From Acanthaster planci (Eukaryota; Echinodermata; Asteroidea; Valvatida; Acanthasteridae): a stretch of 64,000 bases of DNA. The stretch spans positions 14,127 to 78,126 of the forward strand of contig NW_019091591.1 of NCBI RefSeq assembly GCF_001949145.1. The letters run 5' to 3'. This document shows, piece after piece, positions 13,601-24,477 of the stretch. The position numbers and the translations under genes are program-made. The notes beneath the pieces are model-generated. The model was given only the letters and a program-made list of their open reading frames with translations, did not search any database and had not been told where the DNA came from. The stretch's first letter is position 1. Every line of letters begins with the position of its first letter.

Positions 13601-15364
13601 TAGTAGATGAGCCACATCCATATGTGGCTGGAAATAATACAGGAGTCCATGGAGGCCACTGGGCTAGCGGCTGCAGCTGCCTCACATAGACTTATGTCTC
13701 ACTACAATCCATAGCCAAGTAATTTGGACACAGTTTGTTCTTTGTTGGGCAACCTGCTATTAACCCAAAGGAATGGAACAGGGAACGTACATGTATCAAG
13801 TATTCAAATGGACTTGCTTATGTACAGTTTAAAAAAGGATGACTAAATTTTCATCTGAATGTGCACAAACCCATGTAGCATCTTTGCATGAACACTTAGT
13901 GGCTATGGCATTCAACTGTCACCATATCATTCTCTGTTCCACTGTTATTGGGTGAACTGTGATAATCAAACGCTGGATGAATCTCGTCTCCAATAGGCCC
14001 CTGTAACCTGTACTGATGATGCCGCACTTTCAAATGGCGGCAGCGGGGCCGATTGAGCACCATGGCAGAGTGTGGCACTGGGTCACAGTCATCGCTTTCC
14101 TTATTTTCTTTTCAAGCCAAGGGTCAGTTGAAGTCATTCATGTTGCATTACCTTTGCCGTCGTCTGACTGGCTGCCCACGTTGCATTCGCTGTCGGAGTC
14201 CGAGGAAAACAGCTCAACGACCTCCAGGTCAAACTCCTGTGTGAGATGGAAACAGCATCCAGGACACAAGCTTTAAGGAGTACGTGTGAGTGTGGGTCCA
14301 CATGATGGTTCTGGAGCTAATGCCTTTTATGAACATAATTGTTCATGAATGGTTCAATGATTTGAAGGCAATAGGCAACAAGTACACTGTAACACTAGAC
14401 ATCACTTTGTCAGTTGCTTCTCAAAAGGCAGGTTATTAACTGATGTGGGTTTATAAAGGCCACGTGCCTGAGTACCTCTGTGGTAAAATCAAGTTAGCAC
14501 GAGAAATGACACACCAATGTCAGAAACCCATACAAAATCTCTGCAATTAATGCACACTGATAGAAAAAGAAAACAGGATGGGGAAAAGGAAGCCCCTGGA
14601 GATGAGAAACAGCTTTATTTATGTACTTGGCCTTATGACTGAAAAACTGTGAGGCTCAACATTGTGGTCTGGTTGGACACCAAAGGCCGAGTTTGATGCA
14701 CAAGTCAGCGGTCAATTTCATTCACTCAATTTTTTGCGTAAAATAAATCTTGGATACCGAGTAAATCAACCAGTGCTTGGCAAGTGGTTGCTGATGGGAC
14801 TTGGCCCAAGACAACTACATGTACTCAAACATTTACAGTCTCTTGAGTTTGGAAATGCTCCAAGCATGGGAAACAATGATTTCACAACCCAGTCCATCTG
14901 TGGGGGGGGGGCAGAAAGCCAGAAAAGAAATAGACAGGAAAAGTATTGTTTCTCCTTGTTTGTACAAACTCCAATTGTATTAACCCTAACACTCCTCAAT
15001 CCTCCAACAGGTGAAGGATTGAGGAGTGTTAGGGTTAATGTTGCGAGGACAAGCCAAATTTACTTTTTTATAATTGATACCTTGTTGTAACAGTATAGGA
15101 AAGAATTCAAGAGATCGGGACCCTAAGAACGTATGCTTTTTACAACAGTGGTGTTGGTTAATAATGCTGCTTACCTGTTGATTGACAACTGGGGACTCAG
15201 GAGGTAGGATCTCTAGGGAGTTGCTTGTGTCAACCCCTTGCCTAGTGCTACCAGCAGATGATGGGGTTCCCAGTGAGACACGACTCCCCGGCCGGAGATG
15301 ACTGCGATGGTTGCTGGCTGGCCGGGATATCTCAGCTAGACTACCTCTGGTGATATCCATTGCT
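3669..15364 (-). CDS. FSIP1: Fibrous sheath interacting protein 1 (FSIP1) orthologue, 12 coding exons
   Basis: Seen: twelve coding exons join in phase with consensus splice sites: 15360-15175, 14236-14152, 13233-13028, 12554-12401, 11632-11525, 10900-10764, 9438-9334, 8416-8258, 6826-6692, 6566-6402, 5154-4992 and 4660-3669. The sum is 2595 bp, or 864 residues plus stop. Similarity, recalled from the vertebrate protein, runs through the whole order: the N-terminal MDITRGSLAEISRPAS, the coiled-coil block AMRKMQQLDRILAKK, VFQTQ, NDFIQRNI, TDDEKKRLEELLQD, LLDIDAKL, PGEKILKDTKDER and SQSTIKELL near the C-terminus. Known: FSIP1 is a coiled-coil protein of the sperm flagellum linked to AKAP4 and the fibrous sheath, and it occurs widely in ciliated animals. 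Odd: the last exon adds about 330 serine-rich residues, making the protein about 280 residues longer than the human one (about 580). The start is the first ATG, four bases inside the acceptor. Identification is very secure. Confidence 0.93.
4992..5154 (-). CDS. FSIP1: FSIP1 coding exon 11
   Basis: Acceptor CCCTCAG, donor GTAAGT, ends in phase 1. It encodes RLPEDVLQKLLADARESCLS, resembling the vertebrate LSEEQLKCLLDE segment, then SSLDTEQMLTSRSEG. Confidence 0.87.
6402..6566 (-). CDS. FSIP1: FSIP1 coding exon 10
   Basis: Acceptor CTCCAG, donor GTAATG, 55 codons in phase 0. It encodes PRLSQENLSELLEQCSELSS, a leucine-rich helix, then a serine-rich segment. Confidence 0.86.
6692..6826 (-). CDS. 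FSIP1: FSIP1 coding exon 9
   Basis: Acceptor TTGTAG, donor GTAGGC, 45 codons in phase 0. It encodes DEPGEKILKDTKDERTQQER and LKRIEVELEYLENRV, a strong match to the PGEKIL-x-x-TK coiled-coil segment. Confidence 0.92.
7801..8074. mobile_element. 274-bp MITE with TTTTTA target duplication
   Basis: Ends CCAAAGATCGTATAGC... and ...GCTATACGATCTTTGG are inverted, with further matches inward (CAATACGCC, GGTGCCAT). The element is flanked on both sides by TTTTTA (7795-7800 and 8075-8080). It lies in the intron between FSIP1 coding exons 8 and 9. Confidence 0.85.
8258..8416 (-). CDS. FSIP1: FSIP1 coding exon 8
   Basis: Acceptor ACTCCAG, donor GTAATC, 53 codons in phase 0. It encodes LSAGVGYIPDADEQQALLDI followed by DAKLKALLPAEDF, matching the H-Q-Q-L-A-E-I-D-I-K-L region of FSIP1. 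Confidence 0.9.
9334..9438 (-). CDS. FSIP1: FSIP1 coding exon 7
   Basis: Acceptor TCCACAG, donor GTTAGT, 35 codons in phase 0. It encodes LASDAGNVIAMTDDEKKRLE and then ELLQDVEML. The D-x-E-K-K-R-L-x-E-L-L core is shared with vertebrate FSIP1. Confidence 0.92.
10049..10303. mobile_element. 255-bp MITE-like element, TGGGTCATTCTA ends
   Basis: The left end TGGGTCATTCTACAAATTGGGG and right end CCCCAAATTTATAGAATGACCCA are inverted, with a second paired block (TCTGTTCCTGTAAC / GTAACAGGGACAGA). It lies in the FSIP1 intron between coding exons 6 and 7. Confidence 0.78.
10764..10900 (-). CDS. FSIP1: FSIP1 coding exon 6
   Basis: Acceptor CAAGCAG, donor GTAAGT, ends in phase 0. A basic stretch (KTKRGGRQRSKAK) is followed by GGNDFIQRNID, matching the conserved D-F-I-x-R-N-I motif. 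Confidence 0.9.
11525..11632 (-). CDS. FSIP1: FSIP1 coding exon 5
   Basis: Acceptor TCTCCAG, donor GTATTT, enters and leaves in phase 1. It encodes VDPVFQTQPAEGDTP, which aligns with the S-V-F-H-T-Q segment of the vertebrate protein, then a GDKANGAQRNK tail. Confidence 0.87.
12401..12554 (-). CDS. FSIP1: FSIP1 coding exon 4, coiled coil continued
   Basis: Acceptor CTCCTAG. It encodes EKEVKRQRLQAHRDMERELQ and later TSRFLALVPP, parallel to the charged helix and the KKFLSL segment of vertebrate FSIP1. The donor GTCAGC is weak but gives the only in-phase join (phase 1) to the next exon. Confidence 0.87.
13028..13233 (-). CDS. FSIP1: FSIP1 coding exon 3, start of coiled coil
   Basis: Acceptor GTCAATAG, donor GTACAG, ends in phase 0. 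It holds a low-complexity N/S-rich stretch followed by PDPKIREAMRKMQQLDRILA and KKVLK, the strongest match to the conserved FSIP1 coiled coil. Confidence 0.92.
14152..14236 (-). CDS. FSIP1: FSIP1 coding exon 2
   Basis: Acceptor CACACAG, donor GTAATG, ends in phase 1. It encodes an acidic segment, EFDLEVVELFSSDSDSE, matching the acidic region that follows the FSIP1 N-terminus. Confidence 0.88.
14980..15038 (+). repeat. 59-bp TTAACCCTAA palindrome, copy 2 (perfect arms)
   Basis: The arms (24 bases) pair perfectly around the loop CCAACAGGTGA. It lies in the FSIP1 intron between coding exons 1 and 2. Confidence 0.92.
15175..15364 (-). CDS. FSIP1: FSIP1 coding exon 1 (residues 1-62)
   Basis: The acceptor CTCACAG is followed by AGCA and then the ATG (15360-15358). 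The exon encodes MDITRGSLAEISRPAS and a serine/proline-rich stretch ending SPVVNQQ, then a GTAAGC donor, phase 0. This N-terminus is the most diagnostic FSIP1 segment. Confidence 0.92.
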
Positions 15365-17200
15365 CTGTGAGATACAAAATGTTTGCAGTCATGTGTAAAA
15401 ATTTCCCAAATGAGTGAACGGATTCAGATTGGATAATTTTTTTAAAAAAAGGACCACTATAGATTCTTACCAACTCAACTAAATGGAACTGAACAGCTGA
15501 AAGAAGAATTATTCAAATAATTTTGAAGGCTTGAATAAAAATTTTAGTGGTTACATTCTTAATCTGAGCTAAATAGCTTCGACAACAGGATGGTCTGCTA
15601 GGCCTGGAGGTCACAAAACTGGTAGGTCTAAGTAGAAACACAAGAAAGTGACCTGCTCTGCAAAAAGGGTTTCCAGGAATGCTGTGCTATTTCATGCATA
15701 AAGGGCTTTCTATTCGGAAAAGGGTGATGTTTTACTTCTTGGTTTATTGGCTAATATTATATCAATACTTTCGTAATTTATACAAAGAGCCTCGCTGTTG
15801 CTAGGGACATTCAAGAGACTTCCTTCTTGGCTGATTTCTTTTTTCACTTCCTGTGTTTAAGGGCTTTACCTGTGAAAGCACTTCTGTTAAGGCCGTGAGA
15901 ATGAATATCCCAGATTTCCGTCCACCGCCCGCATACTGCTGAAACAGCCACCAAACAAGTTCATTATTTTCCAAAAAGTTATTATTTCAGAAAAACTGTT
16001 GTTCTTTTCCGTCGGGAATGGTTAAAAAATGGCTGCAAAGTAAACTGGACTTCGTAGTGTGCCCACATACAAATGGGATGAGGCAATACGGACTGAGAGG
16101 TAGTCTACTTTCAAGGTTGGTTCCCTTTGCATGGACGCGTACTCCCTATCGATGTGCAGTTTGCTCACCAACTAATGAATAATGAAAAAAGCCTCATGGA
16201 TTTTCAAACTTGTCTAGACAGAAATCCGGGAAGTTCTTCCTCATGGCCTAATGTGATATGATACAAAAATCAGTACAGACTACATGTATCTCCAGATTGC
16301 AAACTGCCACAGGGTTCAAACCTACACTAAATTAAAGCTATAATGTAACCAATTCAAATGAGTATGTAACTCAGTTTAAAAAGAATGTCCCATAATACCC
16401 ATTTTTGTGGAGTCAGTCACATATTTTGCATATGTATTTTTAAATACAGCTGGCATTGTCTCACAGCATTATGAACGTTGAATATCCCAACTGATGTGGG
16501 GTTTGCAATTAACATAACATGATGGGGTTTCGTGATCTTCCATCCATGATAAGGTAATTCTTTTCCAAACAGAAGTTGAAATGCTATCCTTTGATTCAAA
16601 TCAGAATGTACACTAATTGTAGGATATGTCACTTTTCTCATGATTCATGGCTCTTCGAGAACTTATTTCAAGAGAGAAAAGTCTGCAATTGCACTAAGAT
16701 CTGACAGAAGTCTGAATTAGGGCCAAGGCCTCATAACGTTTGGGCCTAGCCTTAGGCAGCCTATGGAGCAGCGCGGATACCTGGGAGTTTCACAAATTTA
16801 TGGGTAGCAATCACATTGCGCGGGTGAAAGCAACTGCAACGAGCGTGCGTACGTATTGAGCAAAGAAAAGAGAGGGCATAACCTGATCCTCGGACTGACT
16901 GATGCATGCGTACGTCGCCAAGGTCGCTGTTTTCACCGGCGCAGTACCTGTCATTTTGCAAGAATCCCGGATGTCCATGCTACCCCAAAGGCCTAAATAC
17001 AAATTCATGTTCACAGTGACAATGTAGGTCTATAGGCCTAGAACAGAATTACTGCAGTAGGCCAACAATTACAAAACACTCACTTCACTGGGCATGTTCA
17101 CTGCTGTGCTGGAAGGCTACAGCCTAATTTAGTTTTAGGAAAACACTCAAGGACTGTCAAATGGCTGGGTCACACAAAAACACCTCTTATCATGCTTAAA

Positions 17201-17271
17201 GTTAGCCCCACTAGTGTGGCACGGAGTCTCGCTACCATAGCGAGAGTCCATGCTACACCAGTGGGGCTAGC
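17201..17271. repeat. 71-bp hairpin palindrome
   Basis: GTTAGCCCCACTAGTGTGGC...CTCGCTA pairs with TAGCGAGAGTCCATGCTACA...GGGGCTAGC around a three-base loop (CCA), flanked by GCTTAAA and CTTAAAG. It lies in FSIP1 intron 1. Probably a palindromic MITE. Confidence 0.8.
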
Positions 17272-18054
17272 TTAAAGTTATGGAATCACGACAAAAGTGG
17301 AAACGTTACAGCCTAGGCCTATAAAAAGCGGTCATACTAATTAGCGTCAACACAACGGGTCGTCAACACAGCCTCAACACCTCCAAAACACGTTAAAAAA
17401 CAAAAGAAGCTGTATTCCATAGTAAAAAGTGTTCGAAAGGATATTTTGGCTTAACATCAACTGGTTAAACTCTAGGAAAATTGCCGATTTAATTTTGCCG
17501 AAAGTCAATTCAGCAGCCATGTTGCCCCTAGGGCAGCTGGGACCATACTAATACACTAGAGGGGTGGTAATACATGTTTAACAAACATAGGACAGTCAGT
17601 CGGATCATCCACAAAATGTAAATATTTCATAATAGGATGTGATCGTAGTCACAATCAAAAAAGATTGAAATTTACAAAATGCTAACTCACAACATGATCC
17701 AAACAATGCACAAACCATCTGCAGCTGCCGGTTCCCTCCAAAATGAATCTTACGAAACCTGACAGATTCACCTTCGGTTCGCACAATGTCAATCATGGAG
17801 GTAGAAAAAGACATGACATGCACCATGCATGGTCTGGCATGTCTGGAGGCTAGGAAGGAAGACACATCATGCACCTGATGCACAAGGGCATGTGATGCGA
17901 TGACGGAGAAGAAATACAGCCACTGTTATATGATATATTACATCTGAGGCTAATGGGAATGGCTACGCAATAAAAACATAGCTCGCGGGCCTAGGCCTAA
18001 TTAAGTTAGGACCCTTATTAACATCACGACAATTGACATGAACTTGCCTCTTAC

Positions 18055-18170
18055 CATTAAAGCAAGGAGAAAACAATACCAAGAATGCTGCGTCAATTAA
18101 AGTTACTCCGATAATACTCCAACTCAAGTCGCTTCCTCCTCAGGCATGGTTCCTAGACAACGACAACGCG
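18055..18170 (-). promoter_or_regulatory. FSIP1: Probable FSIP1 non-coding first exon and promoter
   Basis: A strong donor, ATG|GTAAGAG on the minus strand (exon edge 18055), lies just downstream of an X-box-like 13-mer (GTTGTCTAGGAAC on the minus strand, 18161-18149) and an ATGGCGGC YY1-type motif at about 18171-18178. The local sequence is CpG-rich in an otherwise AT-rich region. The natural splice partner is the CTCACAG acceptor four bases before the FSIP1 ATG, giving an intron of about 2.7 kb. The start-site position is inferred. Confidence 0.55.
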
Positions 18171-18189
18171 CCGCCATGTTCGTTCCTCT

Positions 18190-21100
18190 GCATTGTGTGG
18201 AGCATCATGGGATACTCGTACTCCAACGCGAGAGCGCGAGATATTGACACAGCACGCGCGCCACAGGCGGGGTCAAAGGGGGGGGGTTGTAAAAATGAAA
18301 ACAGGTAGTGATTGCGGTTATAGACAAAAGGTGATATTTCTGAATATAAACCACTCTAATTTCCTACAAGTTGCAAAAATAACACCTTTTGGTTGGTTTA
18401 GATTTCGCCTCCGATTCTTTCAAACCGATGATTGCCTATTTCCCACCGATTTTAAATATGGAAGCATTTTCATTTTATGATTTAGTATTTTAAGTGTATT
18501 ATCCGGAGTTCTGATAGCTGCGTGGGATTTTAAACACTTTCTGATTTATTCTTGTACTTTGTACGGATTGCCGGCCATAGTTTTAGCAGCCACTTGTAGG
18601 AAAAACACGACTGTGACGTCAAAAGAACAGACCCTATTGTCTTCATGCAGACAAGTATACAAAGCATATATATTATGCACTTTTTGTCTACAACTCACCT
18701 ACAGACAGTACAAATCTGAAACAACAAACATAACAGTTTCAATGTTGGATGCTGCCATAATCTTAACATTAAAAAAAGAAGAAAATATCATCTCAAGGAA
18801 GATGGAGAGAGTCATTTTTAACGTGTTGGCGTTTTCAGTCCCTTATCGATGGCAACCTATTTGGGGGAGGGGCAACTTGCCCAGGACCGCGCACCCTGCC
18901 TACCCTGGGTACATCATTGTTTAGAAGTCGATTAGAGTGCTATAATTTTTTTATGTTAAGACTGAAACATAGCTTGCACATGTTAGAAGAAAAATAACCT
19001 TTCAAAATCGAATCTAAATATCTTCTAAAAGCCCGTCAATAATAGCTCCAGCTTACATTTTCCCTGTCTCTGCTGATGAGAATGGGCTGTCGCGTTAAAC
19101 TGGATTTTTGATTAATCTCTTCATCAGGCTTCCGATTAATTTGAATGTACAGAAGGACTATTCTAAATATGACTCTCTTTAATGACTGCTCGAAAAAAAA
19201 AGGAAATAGTTACTCACTCTCGTGAGTATAACGTTAGAGTACGGGTTTAAAAGAGCATTTAATTCAAAATAAAGTTGATAGTTACGATTTTTATTCACTT
19301 CAAATGTAAGAATTAATTGCATCTAACTCTTAATGAATGAAGCTGAACTGAAATAGGAACACTGCACCAGCTGTTACATGGTTTAAATGGTTATTAACAA
19401 AAGACATCTTCGCAGTAAAATTGCGACATCTTTTACAATTTTCATACCAGTGATACATCAAATAAACATTAAACATCTAAAACTTGCACTACTTGAATCA
19501 AAGTAGTTACACATATTATATAAAAAACATAGAGTAACAACTGACCACTTAAAACCAGAATGGAGAGGGGAAAAAGAAATATAAAAAGGCAAGATTCGAG
19601 AGAAGGGATATCGTCATTCACTAAAAAGGAGATGACAAAATCCAGCTTTCTGACTCGTGTTATAGTGTTCATTAGGCCTATAGGTTTGTAAGATGAGGAA
19701 TCGGGCTTCTCCTAAACCTATTTGTTATGCATTTGTACGATCCATATTTTGGTTTGTATGTCAGATGTATGTCATATGATGATTTCTTCAATATATAACC
19801 CGGCTTCTTTTAGTCTTCTCAACATAAACAGTTTTCTACTTGCCTTACGATTCATAGCATCGATTTGTTCCTCCCGCTTCAAATCATTTTGAAATATCAC
19901 CCCTAGCACTGGATTTCGCCTTATCTATGACCAGCAGTTTGTGACCAGAGATATGCACATCTACATCAGCCGTCTTACTTGTCTTTCAAAGTAATAATGA
20001 TTTGTATTATAAAAGGCAATTTCGTTGAATGTCGTTTGGGATTATAACCGCGGCAAATAATTTTTCACTGAAGAAGTGAAATAAGAATTCTTTAACATGA
20101 AACACTGCCAGAAAGAATATCCTTGTCAAACATTTCGGGGAAAATTAGATTACAGAAAAAAAACACATTGATTGTGCGGATAGCCTAGATGTTTTGCCAC
20201 GCCGTTGACGGAGCAAGGGGTCGGAGGCCTAATTTCAATCTGAAGCATAAACAGAACACAAAGATTATGCGGATTATGGCAAACGCGGGGGACTTATAGA
20301 GGCTGTGGCTTTAAGGTTAGGCTGTAAGAGATAAAAACGATAACCCTTCTGAAAAAAAGGTACACGAAACAAAGATAATGTGACCATTCAGGAGACTACC
20401 AAGGTGGAGTGTACATCGTCCGTTAAGCGCAGCTGTGTGGCATGGGGCTGTAACAGCGTCGGTAAGGTTATTGGCAGTTTTTATTGGTCATCTAAGTACC
20501 TAGTCCACTTCACAACAATTCCTTTAAACCAATTCCTCTTGCAACGTCGACGAACATTTTTAACCACTCAAACGTGTTGATAAAAGAACATGCTTCAAAC
20601 GGTTTCCGTTGAACAGGCTGAACTTTTTTTTGGCACCGTAAATCAAATCTCCAAACTGGGTTGCCCATTTTCTGTCTTCATGTATAGGCCTATCTTATGG
20701 ACTTTCCAATCAGACAACAAGAACACAAATCACTCATGAAGCAGTAGCACACAGTGTAGCAAATTTACATTCAGAAATATTGTACAGAAGCTCAATTGGA
20801 ATGTTTCCAAAGTGATTAAGGGCTTGGTAAGCCTAACACGAAAACACTGAAATGCGTGGCTGTACTCTTGGTCTAAAATTGTCATGGTCATAAGCCTTCA
20901 ACGCTGTCAGTGTCACCCGTTAGCCTTTTTCTAATGTGTAACGTCCCTGCTTTCATTTCACACACCTCCATGTAAGATTTGTACCACAAATAAGCATGCT
21001 GAGCTGAAATGCGTTGGTGGGAAAATGAACCAATCAGTTTTAAGAAAAGAATTCTGGACAGTAAACGACCGTTTTGAAAATCGTAGATTCCAAACTTGTC

Positions 21101-23103
21101 ACTTGTTTCTCAACAGAAAATCCCCATACTGTGCGCAGAATTACCGAAATCCACTGATTTCTTGGAAGTAATGGGACCTTGCTTTTTGAAAACGCTCGGG
21201 AATTCTTGAGATTTTTTCATCCCTTTAGTTCGTGGCCGATGTGGAGGAGAACCCCAGTCATGTCACTGAGGCATGAACACGGTGGGGTGCCGAGCTTAAT
21301 GAGAGGAAGGCTCGTCGAAAAACCTACCCGTCAACGGCCCTCACCCTCCGAGCGATAGAACAGACAATCAGACTATGTGTCCCGTGTCTAGACACAGCAG
21401 TGTCCCCCCCCCGCCTCTTACCAAAAAGATCTGTACGTCCATTTACTTGCTGTGTAAATGATGCTGGGCACACCACAACAAATAGTTTGGAAATCTACAT
21501 TTCATGTATAAATGCCTCTATATATCACTGACCGATCTGAAAAGAAAGTTGTAAAAATCGAAGTTTGAAAAAGTTAGATTTTGTATACAGCGCTTTTTTC
21601 CCACCATCAACCTTGGCAACCAGAAACAAAGTAATCAAGACAGTTTCGGCCTATAACAGCAAACTGTACCTCAAATTGTTTCCTTTTCTTGAGCGAATTT
21701 CCCGCACTATTAAAACACGAGTGCTTAGACCATAAATTCACCTTTTATGTACGGGTCTGGTACTCAAGGTTCTCAGCGCGCTATAGCTGGTAATATACCA
21801 TCGAAGAACACCTGTTGACCCCCTGCCTGAGACATTCGATGCAGTATCCTTCATAAAAGCTTTCCTCCGTATACGGCAAATCACTAACATCCTTGTGTCG
21901 TAACACCTTACTCTTTTGGTTGCATTTCGCTCTGAATTTCTAATGTTAAACATATTTTATCAATCGTAACGCGAAGAACAAAAACAGCCACCTTTTCCGA
22001 GTGTTCTTCGTGAAATATAAACTTTTTGTTGAACAAAGAAGAAGTCCGTTGATCTTCAAGTTTTTTTCAAGAGAACATCAAAGTGTCTTTGCGTTGGCAT
22101 CACGGTCTCGATAATGAATCCTCGCAATTTGTTTGAAATGTAAGAAATAGCTGATTCAATGTTTCAACCCCACATTTTATACCAAAGAATAAAATATTGC
22201 AAACATTTCAGATATTTCAACTGTAATCGAATTGGACAGGAAGAAACGCCCAAGAACAAGCAAATCAGAAACACTCGTCCTTGGTTTTTTCACAGACATC
22301 AACATCAGCACTGCCACCACTGAGTGTTTTTTCCACCAAGGGGCTTGGACCCAAAGAGCACGGACTAATGTCGAGCAATTACACCTTGGCTCGCGTTACC
22401 ACCGATTCCTTGAAAAGTGGCCTCACAGCTTGAAGGTCTCTCCAATCAACACCAGTTCACTTTACGTGGGGCAGCACTATTCCTGCATCTAGTTACATCC
22501 CATTGTTTTCTTGACAACAGGAAGTTGCCTTTTTTTACAAGGATAAAGATATGCAGGAGGAATGCATTTTTGCCATACCAGCGCTTACTTCATTCATTTC
22601 AATTTGCAAAATATGAAATTATAGATAACAAGTTTGAAATGTATCCGTATTTAACTGCCACCATCACTATAAAATGACATTAATATTGATTCTACAACTG
22701 CAATTCACCCCTCCATGTCTAATTGCAATCTCGTTTCATGTTTCAAGAGGTTTTAATGGCGTTTGCACTTCTTCCATTTTCACCCTGTAATTGTCACTGT
22801 GGAAAATGCTACTCCCGTTAAGGATAAAAAATATAAGGAAAGATTTCTTGAAGATAACTTTCTTGCTCATTCTGCATTTGCAGGTGTTTGATGGTAACAG
22901 ATTGCAGGTGTCGTGCAGTTTGTCCTTGGCGAGTCTAATCCTTCGTGATTATGCGCTGATCAAACCAGCCAGGAACCCTGATATTTGTCACCACTTTCAC
23001 CCGTCCCATCAATTACTTTCTCCACCTGTTTGGCATCTCGGCCCAAGCCCTGTCCTACACTCCGCAGCAAGGCCGAGCCTCAGCAGTAACTTTTTTACCC
23101 AGC
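18190..23103. other. Intergenic region between FSIP1 and the SLC10-like gene
   Basis: Mostly AT-rich and unremarkable. The only recognisable content is the dead LINE fragment at 19799-19977. The two genes are head to head but about 4.9 kb apart. The SLC10 5' UTR and promoter are not resolved. Confidence 0.6.
19799..19977 (-). pseudogene. LINE reverse-transcriptase C-terminal remnant, frameshifted
   Basis: The minus strand reads DVHISGHKLLVIDKAKS and then, one frame over, VLGVIFQNDLKREEQIDAMN and RKASRKLFMLRRLKEAGL. This is the L-G-V-x-x-x-x-D-L-K-W-x-x-H-I...R-L-x-x-L-R-R-L-K pattern that follows the polymerase core of LINE RTs. The single-base shift shows that it is dead. Confidence 0.75.
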
Positions 23104-24477
23104 ATGACGGGTGGGTGCGTGAAAATCATCGGTGTTTTCCTGCTGGTTCTGGCTGTGGTTGCATTGGATGCCACCGGCACAGGATCTGGCGATGTGGGGA
23201 GAAACAGGCGGCAGGTTACCCAAGCGCCTGATGCCTCGAAAGCGCCCCAGTCAACGAAAGCCGAGGCAGGCATTTCGAAAGGAACCCAAGAATATGTCAC
23301 AAAGAAAGATGAAACTGGTAAGAGGGACAACGACACTGATTCTCCAGCCGGAGTTTCGCCTGCTACGACGGTAGTGTCGATGGGAAATGAGGGGGTAAAC
23401 GGCGCGGTGACGACCAGTGTGCCACCGGCTAAGGGCGCTCGCTGTACTGTCATCGTCGTCATGGCAAAGCCTGAGGCATCCGACAACGTGAATTTCACCA
23501 TGACGTTTGACGAATCCCCGATGTACATTCACGAGGGGGAAGACAAGAATGTAACGATCGTCTACTCCGGTCTGACATTTCCCCGCGTTATGCATCTGAA
23601 GACCAGCGACGAGAACATGTTCAGGGTGGTCAGCAACGACACCATGCTCCTGACGACGACAGCAGGAGACGACAACACCACAGTAACGGTCACACTCCGC
23701 GGCGTCCGACTCGGCATCACCATGCTCCAAATTTTGTTGTTGGACCCGAGCAACCCCGAGGGCGATGTGGGGATTCTCACGCTGATGGTGAAAACAAAGC
23801 GAGTCCCGCGGGTCATCGACGCCATGTTCGACTACATGCTCCTGCCCCTGGTCCTGATCGCCACCTGCGGCATGGGCTGCAAGCTGGACACGGACCAAAT
23901 CAAAGGCAAGCTGCGGCGCCCGATCCCGGTGTTCGTGGGCCCAGTCTGTCAGTTCATCTGTATGCCGCTGGTAGCGCTGTCCATCTCCAAGCTCTTCCAG
24001 TTCGACCCGCTGACGGCCATGGGGCTGATCACGGTGGGCTCCTGTCCCGGCGGCGGGCTCAGCAACATGATCACCCTGCTGTTGGATGCTGACCTGATCA
24101 TGAGCGTCACCATGACGTTCCTGTCCACCTGCCTGGCTCTCGGCATGCTGCCCCTCAACCTCTTCATCTACAGCCGCTTCTACAGGGCGGAGGGATCCGA
24201 GGAGTCGGGCATCAACCTACCCATCACCAATATCATCATGCAGATCTCCTTCCTCACGGTGCCCTTACTCCTAGGGATGCTGATCCGGGCGAAACTTCCC
24301 AAGATAGCTCNAGTATGTCATCAAATCCCTCAACATACTCTCTCTCACCCTGGTGCTGCTCACGTTGGGCGTGGGTCTGTACTCCAATACCTACATTGTC
24401 TTCTCCCCACCGCTGGTTCTTGTGGGTGGTTTCCTTCATCCAACCTGTGGATTTATAATCGGCTTCCTTCTGTCCAA
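23104..24477 (+). CDS. SLC10-like transporter exon 1
   Basis: It carries the signal peptide, the extracellular domain and most membrane segments. The N at 24311 sits inside what should be a CAG codon (KIA-Q-YVIK); without it the frame continues YVIKSLNILSLTLVLLTLGV to the GTGAGT donor (phase 2). The exon is GC-rich compared with its surroundings. Confidence 0.92.

Noticed and set aside
23251-23898. Minus-strand open frame of 215 codons over the transporter
   Set aside because: It is a shadow of the GC-rich SLC10 exon, with low-complexity composition.
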